Of a stretch of DNA of 5,517 nt, positions 5,464-5,517 are shown piece after piece; positions within the stretch are counted from its first letter, which is position 1, and each line of letters begins with the position of its first letter. The position numbers and the translations under genes are program-made. The notes under the pieces are model-generated. The model did not search any database and had not been told where the DNA came from. It saw only the letters and a list, made by a program, of their open reading frames with translations. Location: NCBI GenBank assembly GCA_905372865.1, contig CAJPQT010000039.1, positions 1-5,517 of the forward strand. The letters run 5' to 3'. Source of the DNA: an uncultured Centipeda sp. (GTDB taxonomy: Bacteria > Bacillota > Negativicutes > Selenomonadales > Selenomonadaceae).

Positions 5464-5517
5464 ATGAAAGTCCGAACGCATAAGTTCAAGCAGAACGGTA
5501 TGCATATCCTCGTCGAT
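5464..5517 (+). CDS. scfB: SCIFF maturase, radical SAM/SPASM thioether-forming enzyme (5' end only)
   Basis: Only the first 18 codons are present; the reading frame is open to the window edge. The N-terminus MKVRTHKFKQNGMHILVD resembles the start of known SCIFF maturases (HKFKQNG followed by a hydrophobic -V-D pattern), and the gene immediately follows its precursor, as in clostridial scfA-scfB loci. The catalytic CxxxCxxC radical-SAM cluster and SPASM cysteines lie outside the window, so the assignment rests on this short match and the context. AAGGAG (5453-5458) lies 5 nt before the ATG. Confidence 0.85.
   Translation, partial: MKVRTHKFKQNGMHILVD

Overview
The window looks like a chromosomal stretch from a GC-rich, low-TTA/CTA/TCA-codon member of the Firmicutes. 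It is most likely a Negativicutes (Selenomonas-like) anaerobe. That placement is an inference from three things together: a SCIFF ranthipeptide locus (typical of Clostridia and their relatives), an exported SpoIVB-type S55 protein, and strong Shine-Dalgarno sequences (AAGGAGG/GAGGAGG) with consensus-like sigma-A promoters. Nothing in the sequence names the genus.

Layout, all on the + strand. (1) 1-272 is the end of an rRNA operon: the last ~56 nt of 23S rRNA, a short spacer, a complete 5S rRNA and a strong intrinsic terminator. (2) 273-431 is a non-coding leader holding a promoter with a perfect TATAAT box, embedded in a long imperfect palindrome (likely an operator). (3) 432-1772 encodes a 12-TM major facilitator transporter closely resembling the niacin permease NiaP. 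(4) 1773-1857 holds a 15-bp perfect terminator hairpin that also carries promoter elements, so it appears to end the transporter transcript and start the next operon. (5) 1858-3876 encodes a secreted 672-aa protein with SpoIVB/S55 peptidase motifs in permuted order. It is followed 21 nt later by (6) murA (3898-5193), the first committed enzyme of peptidoglycan synthesis. (7) A second palindrome-containing promoter overlaps the murA stop codon and drives (8) scfA (5249-5386), a 45-residue six-cysteine SCIFF precursor. (9) An intrinsic terminator/attenuator lies between it and (10) the first 18 codons of its radical-SAM maturase scfB, cut by the window end.

How the parts fit: the S55 protein and murA look like a two-gene envelope operon, and the scfA-scfB ranthipeptide pair has its own promoter immediately behind it. 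The transporter is an independent unit, probably for nicotinate uptake for NAD synthesis. The strongest points for follow-up are the ranthipeptide pair with its intergenic attenuator, the promoter built into a terminator at 1783-1846, the palindromes within two promoters that share the same -35 hexamer, and the permuted catalytic motifs of the S55 protein.
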